Origin: Hymenobacter sp. J193
GTDB lineage: Bacteria; Bacteroidota; Bacteroidia; Cytophagales; Hymenobacteraceae
NCBI RefSeq assembly: GCF_024700075.1
Contig: NZ_JAJONE010000006.1
Coordinates: forward strand, 1 to 64,000
Direction of reading: 5' to 3'
Length of the DNA stretch: 64,000 bases
Part shown: positions 28,522-36,076 of the stretch, piece after piece
Layout of the letters: each line of letters begins with the position of its first letter
How positions within the stretch are numbered: position 1 is the first letter of the stretch
Translations under genes and position numbers: made by a program
Notes under the pieces: generated by a model
What the model was told of the DNA's origin: nothing
Databases searched by the model: none
What the model saw: the letters and a program-made list of their open reading frames with translations, nothing else

Positions 28522-28576
28522 CCCAGCCCTCTCCATCACAGTGTGGTTGCCCCAATCTGCCTACGTGGCAATTTTG
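28514..28576 (+). pseudogene. 5' fragment of a JAB/JAMM isopeptidase gene
   Basis: GTG at 28514 overlaps the E2-E1 stop (tGTGAATAG) and opens a frame reading MNSPALSITVWLPQSAYVAI-L, ended by the element inserted at 28577. The other part of the gene resumes at 33297 in the same frame with EETVRKIPFETGG. Joined, the two make a JAB protein of 163 residues that was translationally coupled to the E2-E1 gene. Confidence 0.75.
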
Positions 28577-28601
28577 GCCTTGGTTAAAAGTTTGGTACAA
28601 A
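28577..28601 (+). repeat. Left terminal inverted repeat of the insertion
   Basis: This 25-bp sequence is the perfect reverse complement of 33264-33288. It follows the direct repeat CAATTTTG directly. Confidence 0.92.
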
Positions 28602-28611
28602 AGATACTGTG

Positions 28612-28731
28612 ATGGCAAGCAAGCGATCAGCCGTCTTTATTTATCTTCGAGTCTCTGAAGGAGGACGTGCGCGTTCATCCTGCGTAGCCTCGGCCCACTT
28701 CGGTGGCCGGGGCTATTTCTTGCCCCACTAG
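28612..28731 (+). pseudogene. Truncated serine recombinase start
   Basis: From ATG 28612 the frame reads MASKRSAVFIYLRVS, the first strand and catalytic Ser (in RVS) of small serine recombinases. After about 15-18 residues the match ends, and the frame runs into the IS110 element and stops at 28731. The rest of the gene is not found at the other IS110 side. It was probably the resolvase of the outer element, destroyed by IS110 insertion and deletion. Confidence 0.55.
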
Positions 28732-29760
28732 GTGGGCAGTGGGGTAATCAGGATCATACACCCGGTCCGTTTTCCAGAGCGCGTAGCAGAGCACAAGCAG
28801 TTTGCGCATAACGGCAATGACGCCGGGCTTGCCGCTGGGGTGGCGGGTACGTAATCGGGCATAAAAGGCGATTTGCCGCGGGTTATGGCGCAGGCTGCTG
28901 AGCGCGGGCAAATAAAGCGCCGTACGTAGGCGCGTGTTGCCGCGCTTGGAGATGCGCGTCGCGTGCGCCGAGAGGCCGCTTTGCCGCTGCACCACGTCCA
29001 AGCCGGCATAGGAGGCGAGTTGACGCTCGTTCTCGACCAGAGCAAAGCCGCTGGTTTCGGCCACCACGATGACGGCCGTCGTCAGCCCAATTCCGGGAAT
29101 GCTCGTCAGCTGCTGCAGCTTGCGCGCCAGCTCCGGCTCGGCCGCCTGAAGCTCGGCCAGATCTTGATCCAGGGCCGCTACCTGCTCCTGCACCAGTTGC
29201 TGTTGGGCGGCCAGACGTGCCAGCGTGCGGCTGTCAGGTTGGTAACTGTGCTGGTAGGCGTGCACGCGGGCCTTGAGCTGCGCCCCCTGTTTGGTCAACA
29301 CCTGCCGCTCGCGGGCCAGCGCCCGCAGTTGCCGCAGCGCTGGCGTAGGCGGCTGCCAGGCCGGCAACGCCCGCTCCAGCCCCAGCCGGCACAGCAAGCG
29401 CGCGTCGAGTTGATCGGTCTTGCTCTTGAGTTCGGTGCTGCGGGCAAAATGCTTGACTTTGTTGGGCAACAGCACGCTGAGTAGCTGCTGCTGATCGGCC
29501 AAAAAGTACGCCAGCTCCTCGTAGTAGACGCCGGTGGCTTCGACCACAAACCAGAGCGGAGCGGCCACCTGTTGCTGCCGGGTCACCCAGTGCAGCAGGT
29601 CAGTAAAGCCGATTGGCGTGTTCTCAAAAGTAGTTTCCTTGCCGAAATGCAGACACTGGCGGCTGTCCACTTGGCCCAGGCAGGCCACAAACGAACTCTT
29701 CGCGATGTCAATGCCGACGACGTACTTGAGCGGGGTAATCTCCTGTTTTGCTAGGGGCAT
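28675..29760 (-). CDS. IS110-family transposase (DEDD recombinase)
   Basis: A full-length 361-residue IS110-type protein. The N-terminal RuvC-like DEDD domain shows GIDIAKSSFVACLG (first Asp), WFVVEATGVYYEEL (Glu) and KSKTDQLDARLL (Asp pair). The C-terminal Transposase_20 domain shows IPGIGLTTAVIVVAE and the catalytic-Ser region YAGLDVVQRQSGLSA, followed by KRGNTRLRTALY. IS110 elements lack terminal repeats and are directed by a bridge RNA. The element sits inside the larger insertion and cuts off the serine recombinase gene on its downstream side. Confidence 0.93.
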   Translation of the reverse strand: MPLAKQEITPLKYVVGIDIAKSSFVACLGQVDSRQCLHFGKETTFENTPIGFTDLLHWVTRQQQVAAPLWFVVEATGVYYEELAYFLADQQQLLSVLLPNKVKHFARSTELKSKTDQLDARLLCRLGLERALPAWQPPTPALRQLRALARERQVLTKQGAQLKARVHAYQHSYQPDSRTLARLAAQQQLVQEQVAALDQDLAELQAAEPELARKLQQLTSIPGIGLTTAVIVVAETSGFALVENERQLASYAGLDVVQRQSGLSAHATRISKRGNTRLRTALYLPALSSLRHNPRQIAFYARLRTRHPSGKPGVIAVMRKLLVLCYALWKTDRVYDPDYPTAHLVGQEIAPATEVGRGYAG

Positions 29761-30157
29761 GGGGCGAGCGGTAAGTGGGTAAAACCATCAGCCGGCCAGG
29801 GTTTTGCCACAACTTGTCTCGTGCAAATACGGGATGCCGGCGCGCGGCGTGGGCTCCCTCCATACTGTGCAGTCTTCAGGCAAAACGGAAGCAGGGCACG
29901 CTTTCTTTTGTGCAACGTCACGGCCGCCGCCGCGCGTTTAGTTAAACGTGGTGCCCCTGCTTCCTGCTCCAGCTACCCTTTGCGGAAAGGCAGCACAATC
30001 ATACGAGTTAAACGGCCGAGCTTTGGACTGGTTCTCTCGTTTTCTTTCCTGGCTAGTTCGGTTGCTGCAGCCCAGCTTCCGTACTTCCTGATTGTTAAAT
30101 GGCTGCTGGTAACCTTTACGTTGCGCTGTCCTTTCTTCCCGCCTTCCCCGTCGCTTC
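29761..30157. other. Non-coding end of IS110 and junction to the kinase genes
   Basis: This 397-bp stretch has no supported gene. The part next to the transposase start (about 29761-29960) should be the IS110 non-coding end, which in many family members encodes the bridge RNA on the transposase strand. The exact IS boundary is not visible to me. The rest is the upstream region of the histidine kinase gene. Confidence 0.4.
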
Positions 30158-32684
30158 ATGGCTCCCGGTTCCCCCGCCTCAACTTCCCTGCCCTTTCCCG
30201 ACAGCCTCCTGCATGACCTGCTCGACGTCTCGCTCACCGGCGTCAACGTGCTGCGCCCGGTGTACGACCCGGCCGGGGAAATCGAAGATTTTGCCATCGA
30301 GTACCTCAACCCCGCCGGCCAGCGCATGACCGGCCTCTCGGCCCAGCCCGGCGGCACGCTGCTCACCCGCTTCCCCGCCTCCATGGCCGCTGGCATCCTA
30401 GTCTACTACCGGCGCGTCTACACCGACGGGTACACCGGCCTGCACGAAATCAACTACCAGGCTGACGGCCTCGACAACTACTTCCGCCTGGCGGCCCGGC
30501 GCAGCGGCGACTGGCTCGTCGTCAGCTTCACCGACACGTCTGACCAGGACCGCAGCGCCGTCGAGCTGGCCCTGCGCGACAGCCAGGCCCGCGAGCAAGC
30601 TCTGCGCTCCGAGGCCGAGGAGCAGCGCAACGCCCTGCGCAGCTTCGTAGAGCAGGCTCCCGTGGCGGTGGCCGTGTACCGCGGGCCGCAGCACCGCGTG
30701 GAGCTGGCCAACGCCGCCACGCTGGCCATTTGGGACCGCCCGCTCCCCGACGTGCTCGGCCGGCCGGTGTTCGAGGTGCTGCCCGAGGCCGCTACCCCCG
30801 AGGTGGTGGCCCTCTTCGACCGGGTCTACGCCACCGGCACCGCCCACACGGCCCACGAGCAGCCCACCACCCTCGTCCGGCACGGGCAGCGGCAGGAAGT
30901 GTACTGGAACTTCGTGTTCCAGCCCGAATTTCTGCCGGACGGCCGCGTCATCGGCATTCGGTCCGTGGGCACCGACGTCACCGAGCAAGTGCGGGCCCGC
31001 CAGCAGCTCGAGCAACTCAACCAAGACTTGGAGACCCGCGTGCAGGCGCGCACCCAGGAAGCCTTAATCCTGCAGGCTGACCTGCTCGCCGCCGCCCGGC
31101 GGCAGGCCGACCAGCAAACCCTGCTCCACGAGGTGTTCGCGCAAACCCCGGCCCCCATTGCCTTGCTGCGCGGCCCCGGCCACCGCTTTGAGTACGTCAA
31201 CGCCGCCTACCAGGCCTTTTTTTCCGCGGGGCCACTGGCGGGCCGCGAGGTGGCGGACGCCGCGCCTGAATTGGCCGCGCAAGGCTTTGGGGCGCTGCTG
31301 GACCGCGTCTACCACACCGGCGAAACCTACTTCGGGGCCGAGGCGCCCTTTGCGCCCGTGCCGGTGAACGGTGAGCCCCCCGCACGCTGTACTTCAACTT
31401 TACCTACCAAGCCTACCGCGAAAACGAGCAGATAGCGGGCGTCAGCATCTTTGCCTTCGAGGTCACCGAGCAGGTGCTCGCCCGCCGGGAGCGCGAAATC
31501 CAGCGGCAGCTGCTCACGGACGTCTTTGCGCAGGCCCCCGCCGGCATTTGGGTGGTGCGCGGCCCGGACTACGTGTTTGAGGTCATCAACCCGACCATGA
31601 CGCACGTTATTAAGCGCACCGCGGAGCAGTGCCTGGGGCGGCCCTACTTCGAGGTGCTGCCGGAGTTGACCAGCCAGGGCGTGCCCGAACTGCTGCGGCG
31701 GGTGTGGGAACAAGGCGAGTCCATGTTCGTCGAAGAGTTTGCCGCGCAGCTGGACCCCCAGGCGCCGGACGAGGTGGGCTACTTCACCTTTGCCTTCCAG
31801 CCCCTGCGCGACGAGCACGGGCAGGTGACGCGCATCTCCTGTGTGGCCCTGGACGTCACCACCCAGGTCCGGGCCCGCCAGCAGGTCGACGTCCTCAACC
31901 AAGCGTTGCAGTCCACCAACGCGGAGTTGAGTGACAGCAACCAGCAGCTCACCCGCACCAACGTCGACCTCGACAACTTCATTTACACGGCCTCCCACGA
32001 CCTCAAGGCCCCCATCTCCAACATCGAGGGGCTACTTTACCTGCTGCAGGAGGAGCTGCCCCCGGCCGTGGCCCAGGACCCGGAAGTCGGCCCCACGCTC
32101 ACGCGCATGTCCGAGTCGGTGGAGCGCTTCAAGCGCACCATCGACCACCTCACCGAAGTCTCCAAGCTGCAAAAGGAGCACGCCCCCGCCACCACCCTGG
32201 TCGACCTGGCCGCCGTCGTCGAGGACGTGCGCCTGGACCTGGCGACGCTGCTGGAGGGTGCCGGGGCCAAGCTGTTCATTGACGTGAACGCGCTGCCGCC
32301 CGTGCAGTTTTCCGAAAAAACCTGCGCAGCATCGTCTACAACCTGCTCAGCAACGCCGTCAAGTACCATTCGCCCGACCGCCCGCCGCGCGTCGACGTGC
32401 GGGGCCACGTGCGCCCGGGCCACACCGTGCTCGAAGTGCACGACAACGGCCTCGGCATCGCGGAGAGCCAGTTACCCCGGCTGTTCACCATGTTCCAGCG
32501 CTTCCACGACCACGTCGACGGCACGGGCATCGGCCTCTACATGGTCAAGCGCATGGTCGAGAACGCGGGCGGCCGCATCGAGGTGCACTCGCAGCTCGGC
32601 GCCGGCACCACCTTTTTCGTCTACCTGCCCCACACCACTGCCGAGGCCGGCGCGCCCCCGTTCCCTGCTTACGTCCCTTCCTAA
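30158..32684 (+). CDS. Multi-PAS sensor histidine kinase, frameshifted twice
   Basis: After repair about 842 residues. At least three PAS domains follow each other, each with RGP..RxE.xN-type starts (YRGPQHRVELANAATLAIW, LLRGPGHRFEYVNAAYQAFF, VRGPDYVFEVINPTM). Then come a HisKA H-box (FIYTASHDLKAPISNIEGL) and a HATPase_c domain (NLLSNAVKYHSPDRPP, HDNGLGI, GTGIGLYMVKRMVE). No membrane segment is seen, so it is probably a cytosolic sensor. The frame breaks in the CCCCCC run at 31376-31381 and the AAAAAA run at 32315-32320; one extra base in each restores the protein. It pairs with the response regulator 6 bp downstream. Confidence 0.85.
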
Positions 32685-32689
32685 AGTTC

Positions 32690-33115
32690 ATGGCTGCCAT
32701 CTCCTGCACCCTGCTCGTCGACGACGACGACACCACCAACTTTCTCAACCAAACCCTGCTTCGGCGCATGGCCATCAGCGACGCCGTCCTGGTGGCCCAA
32801 AACGGCCAGGAAGCCCTGGACCTGCTGCAAGCCCACTGCGAGCTGCCCACTTCGCCCACCTGTCCGGCCCTGATTCTGCTCGACATGAAAATGCCGCGCA
32901 TGAACGGCTTCGAGTTCCTGCAGGCCTACGCCCAACGGCCCGAACGGGAAAACCCCTCGGTGGTCATCATCATGCTCACTACCTCCCTCAACCCCAACGA
33001 CGTCGAGCAGATGCAGGGCCTGCCCATCGCCGGCTACCTCACCAAGCCCCTCACCCGCGACAAAGTCAACCAGGTGCTCCAGGAGCACTTCGGCCAAGCA
33101 AGCCCCGCCAGCTAA
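32690..33115 (+). CDS. Single-domain CheY-like response regulator
   Basis: A 141-residue receiver domain: acidic pocket LLVDDDDTT, phospho-acceptor Asp in LILLDMKMPRMNGFEFL, Thr in IIMLTTSLNPND, and Lys in GYLTKPLTRDK. There is no output domain. It is 6 bp after the histidine kinase, its likely partner. In this Rcp1-like class the phosphorylated receiver usually acts by protein contacts. Confidence 0.92.
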   Translation: MAAISCTLLVDDDDTTNFLNQTLLRRMAISDAVLVAQNGQEALDLLQAHCELPTSPTCPALILLDMKMPRMNGFEFLQAYAQRPERENPSVVIIMLTTSLNPNDVEQMQGLPIAGYLTKPLTRDKVNQVLQEHFGQASPAS

Positions 33116-33263
33116 TGAGCAGCCCCCAGCCAAACAAGTAAGAGACCATCTCTAAGCATGCAGCGGTTTCCCAATTCAGGATGAATAGCGCGCTCAATGA
33201 TGCGCTGCACTTCGTGATAGAAGGACTCCAGTAGTGGCCTTCATCCAGGACGCTCGTTTAACC
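33116..33263 (-). pseudogene. Possible coding remnant inside the right end of the insertion
   Basis: On the minus strand one frame reads PLLESFYHEVQRIIERAIHP and on toward the response regulator end, with a protein-like composition. It has no start codon, as a TGA precedes it near the inverted repeat. I do not recognise the family. It may be what is left of the transposase or another gene of the outer element. Confidence 0.3.
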
Positions 33264-33288
33264 TTTGTACCAAACTTTTAACCAAGGC
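33264..33288 (-). repeat. Right terminal inverted repeat of the insertion
   Basis: A perfect 25-bp reverse complement of 28577-28601. It is directly followed by the direct repeat CAATTTTG and the remainder of the JAB gene. Confidence 0.92.
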
Positions 33289-33293
33289 CAATT

Positions 33294-33725
33294 TTGGAGG
33301 AGACGGTACGAAAAATACCCTTTGAAACGGGCGGCATCCTAATGGGCTATTGGGGCTCGGCGACTGAGGCCGTTATCACGGCCGTCATTGGGCCGGGGCC
33401 CAAGGCCGTGCATAAGAAGCGGTCTTTCCGCCCGGATAGCGCCTACCACGAGCAGGAAATTGCACGACTGTATGCCCAGTCCGGACGCACCGAAACGTAC
33501 CTGGGCGATTGGCACACGCATCCGGGGGCAGCTGCGTACATGAGCTTTCGGGATGAGGAAACCTTGAGCGCCATAGCCAATCACAAGGAAGCTCGTTTAC
33601 AGACGCCCCTGATGATGATTTTGGGCACCCGTCCTTTGGAATTGCGTGCCTGGGCACATTCTTACAAGAAGTCTCTCTTCTCTTTTAAATCGGCTTTCAC
33701 CAGATGTACCGTTTTAAAGTATTAA
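33294..33725 (+). pseudogene. 3' part of the interrupted JAB/JAMM isopeptidase gene
   Basis: This fragment carries the whole catalytic core of a JAMM metalloprotease: the Glu in PFETGGILMGYW and the zinc motif DWHTHPGAAAYMSFRDEE (HxHPx7SxxD). It begins EETVRKIP directly after the repeat that flanks the insertion. Only about 21 N-terminal residues are separated, and the insertion leaves a TTG at 33294 in frame, so a shortened protein could be made if transcribed from within the element. In related operons the JAB protein processes or removes the conjugated tag made by the E2-E1 enzyme. Confidence 0.82.
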
Positions 33726-33806
33726 TCAGTTAAGCTGGCTAACAGAGAAAGCAACAGATTTTAGTTGAGGGAGCGTATCCCACCACAGTTCTTTTTACCT
33801 TTCAGA

Positions 33807-33848
33807 ACAAGTTATGATAATACTTAATTATCATAACTTGTTTTTTTA
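33807..33848. terminator. Terminator after the JAB gene
   Basis: A 15-bp inverted repeat (AACAAGTTATGATAA with TTATCATAACTTGTT) and a T run at 33842-33848 form a strong intrinsic terminator 80 bp after the JAB stop. It marks the end of the conjugation operon. Confidence 0.88.
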
Positions 33849-33922
33849 GCTTAACTTAAAGGCAAATATTACTGGTAAAAGCTTCCATCACTATGCGACT
33901 CTCACCCGCAATTTATAACACC

Positions 33923-34465
33923 ATGTCTGACTACGAAGATGGCTACGAGGTTGGCCGCAACGCGCCCAACATTCGACAGTCCTATCAAAACGGTAAGGCT
34001 ATTGGCAACGGACTAGCCGTGGTGCTGGGCCTGGGCTTTCGCTTGGTAGTCGAAACGCTGGTGCTGGCTCCATTCCTAGTGCTGGGCCTGGTGCTGACAA
34101 CCAACCTGGATTTTCTCGGGCCGGGTTTCGGGTATGCCCGGCTGCTGAGCATCGGGGCGCTGGCCTACGGCTTCTACGCGCTGCTCTATTTACTTAAAGG
34201 AGTGGCTATCGGCCTGCGCCTGCGCGGCACCCGGCACTGGCTGCTGCCGTTCACGCTTTGCCTACTGGTGGCCTGCTTCATCCCGTCGCTGCTGCTGCAC
34301 CTGTTCATCGTGCACACCGTCAAGGCCGCTCACCCGGTTTTGGTATGGGTGGTGCCGGGGCTGTTCGCCCTCTACACGTATTCCCGTTACCGCTTCACGG
34401 AAGACATTGCCCCCAACCTCGTGCTCTGGGCTTACCGGCGTGGCTACCACTGGACTGTTAAGTAA
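33923..34465 (+). CDS. Hypothetical membrane protein
   Basis: I do not recognise the family. The 180-residue protein (from MSDYEDGY; the upstream ATG at 33893 is less likely) has a short hydrophilic N-terminus and at least four hydrophobic segments (LVVETLVLAPFLVLGLVL, LSIGALAYGFYALLYLL, LLPFTLCLLVACFIPSLLL, VLVWVVPGLFALYTY). It stops directly before the next gene's ATG, so the two are probably cotranscribed. Confidence 0.6.
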   Translation: MSDYEDGYEVGRNAPNIRQSYQNGKAIGNGLAVVLGLGFRLVVETLVLAPFLVLGLVLTTNLDFLGPGFGYARLLSIGALAYGFYALLYLLKGVAIGLRLRGTRHWLLPFTLCLLVACFIPSLLLHLFIVHTVKAAHPVLVWVVPGLFALYTYSRYRFTEDIAPNLVLWAYRRGYHWTVK

Positions 34466-34466
34466 T

Positions 34467-34765
34467 ATGAGTCAACTGGACTTTGTTGAGCGCGTGACAA
34501 CTCAGGCGCTGGCCTACCTGCAGCAAGCCCGCGCTTATAAGCCTACGCCGGAAGAATATATCAGGTGGGTGGATAGTCACCCCTCGGCCATTCGGGTGCT
34601 GCTGTTACGGCGGGGCATGGCTGCGTGCTGGGCGGGCGGCTCCCCTCGTTTCAGGATTTTATTCTCACCCAACGGGGCCACTCAGTACATGACTATATGG
34701 CTCACCAGCTCAGCGAAACAGATTACCTGCGCTGGGTGAACTTCATGGACGATACCACCTTCTAA
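34467..34765 (+). CDS. Small hypothetical protein, frameshifted
   Basis: Starting at ATG 34467, the frame reads MSQLDFVERVTTQALAYLQQ and continues to LLLRRGMAAC. There a base seems missing (near 34627, tgctggg for tgcctggg), and the frame resumes as LGGRLPSFQDFILTQRGHS and ends DTTF at 34765. The repaired protein has about 99 residues, mostly helical. The family is not recognised. It lies between a membrane protein and an integrase, a position typical of accessory plasmid genes. Confidence 0.5.
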
Positions 34766-34813
34766 GTATGGCCTTCTCCATGCGTTGCTCAACGTTGCCC
34801 TTCACCCCGAACC

Positions 34814-35865
34814 ATGAGTAAATCCCCACGCAACGTGCCGGCCGTAACGACAGGGTCAGCAGTCGCTGCCAACCTGGCGCGGGCTTCATCCAAAGTAGCC
34901 GGCTTCCTGGAAACGGGCCTGCAGGGTGCCGCCAACACGGAGCGAGCCTACAAGTCTGACCTAAATACTTACGCCGAGTTTTGCGCGCTGCACGGCTTTA
35001 CGGCAGTGCCGGCCGACGTCACCACCCTGACGGAATACGTTGCCCACCTGGCTTCTGAAAAGCCGACTCCAGATGCTGGGGGCGGTAGGGAGAAAAAGAA
35101 GGGACAACAACCCCTCACCGGGCCGCACGCGCTGGCCACTATCCGGCGGCACTTGGCCGCCATCCGCAAGGCGCATCAGCTCAGCGGCCACCCGATGCCG
35201 GCGACGGTGGATGCGCTCAACATCGTCATGGAAGGCATTGCCCGCACCCTGGGCAAGCGGCAGGACCAGGCGCTGGCCTTCACCGTCGAGGAGTTGAAAC
35301 AAGCCATTCGTAGCATCGACCTGGAAACGACGGCGGGCCTGCGGGACCGGGCACTGCTGCTAGTCGGCTTCGCGGGGGCTTTCCGACGCTCCGAGTTGGT
35401 GGACCTCAACATCGAGCAGCTGGAATTTACGGAGCGGGCCTTGCTGGTGCATCTGGCCAAAAGCAAGACCAATCAGTATGGCGCGGTGGAAGACAAAGCC
35501 ATTTTCTACGCCCCTAATGCGGATTTCTGCCCCGTGCGCTGCCTCCGGGCCTGGCTTAATCTGCTGGGCCGGACCACGGGTCCACTGTTCGTGAAGATTC
35601 CGCGGGCGACTCCGGGGCAGATGGCTGCTCCTTCGACAAGCGGCTCTCGGACATTTCCATCAACAAGTTGGTGCAAAAGCGCCTCGGGCCGGCTTACTCA
35701 GCCCACTCACTGCGCGTGTCCTTTGTGACGGTAGCCGTGCTAAATGGGCAATCCCATAAGGCCATTAAGAACCAGACCAAGCAGAAAACGGATGCCATGA
35801 TTGAGCGCTACACGCAGCTCAACAACGTGGTTTCTTATAATGCTGCTCAAGCGTTGGGGTTGTGA
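34814..35865 (+). CDS. Tyrosine recombinase/integrase, frameshifted
   Basis: About 350 residues after repair. The N-terminal SAM-like domain shows NTERAYKSDLNTYAEFCALH. The catalytic domain shows the first Arg in GFAGAFRRSELVDL, the Lys in AKSKTNQYG, the HxLR motif as AHSLRVSF and the nucleophile Tyr in MIERYTQLNN. The frame breaks at the GGGG run 35614-35617; one more G gives ATPGADGCSFDKRLSDIS. It resembles phage-type integrases of plasmids and islands. It stands beside the defence genes and could have brought them in or resolve plasmid multimers. Confidence 0.85.
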
Positions 35866-36076
35866 TATTGACGAGTAGAGCTTGATATGGCGCCCCTCGT
35901 TTACTACAAACAAACGCCTATAGACAGCGGAATTGTATAGTGTTACTTGTAAGTGCCACTTTTTACAGATTCCCCTATTTACTGCCACTTTAAAAATCAT
36001 CACATATAAAAGAAATTGTGCTATTATACGCCTTTGACTCTATCGACTTAGCTTGCATCTATTTCCTCGGCTATTC
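35866..36076. other. AT-rich gap between integrase and defence operon
   Basis: No gene is seen. The composition changes abruptly to AT-rich, and the genes that follow (to about 39.5 kb) are also AT-richer than the backbone, which suggests a separate origin. A promoter for the GHKL gene should lie here. Confidence 0.4.

Larger units (their letters stand above)
28577..33288. mobile_element. 4.7-kb composite insertion with 25-bp terminal inverted repeats in the JAB gene
   Basis: The ends (28577-28601 and 33264-33288) are perfect 25-bp inverted repeats beginning GCCTTGGTTAAAAG and ending in GGTACAAA. An 8-bp direct repeat CAATTTTG flanks both sides (28569-28576 and 33289-33296); because the ends are partly palindromic, a 6-bp AATTTT duplication is an equally good reading. 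Inside lie the start of a serine recombinase gene, an IS110-family transposase, a histidine kinase and a response regulator. No transposase that would use these inverted repeats is intact, so the element may be a remnant or non-autonomous. Confidence 0.85.

Noticed and set aside
30158..32684. Histidine kinase called a true pseudogene
   Set aside because: Both breaks are in 6-base homopolymers and the protein reads through cleanly on either side, in line with the window-wide indel pattern.
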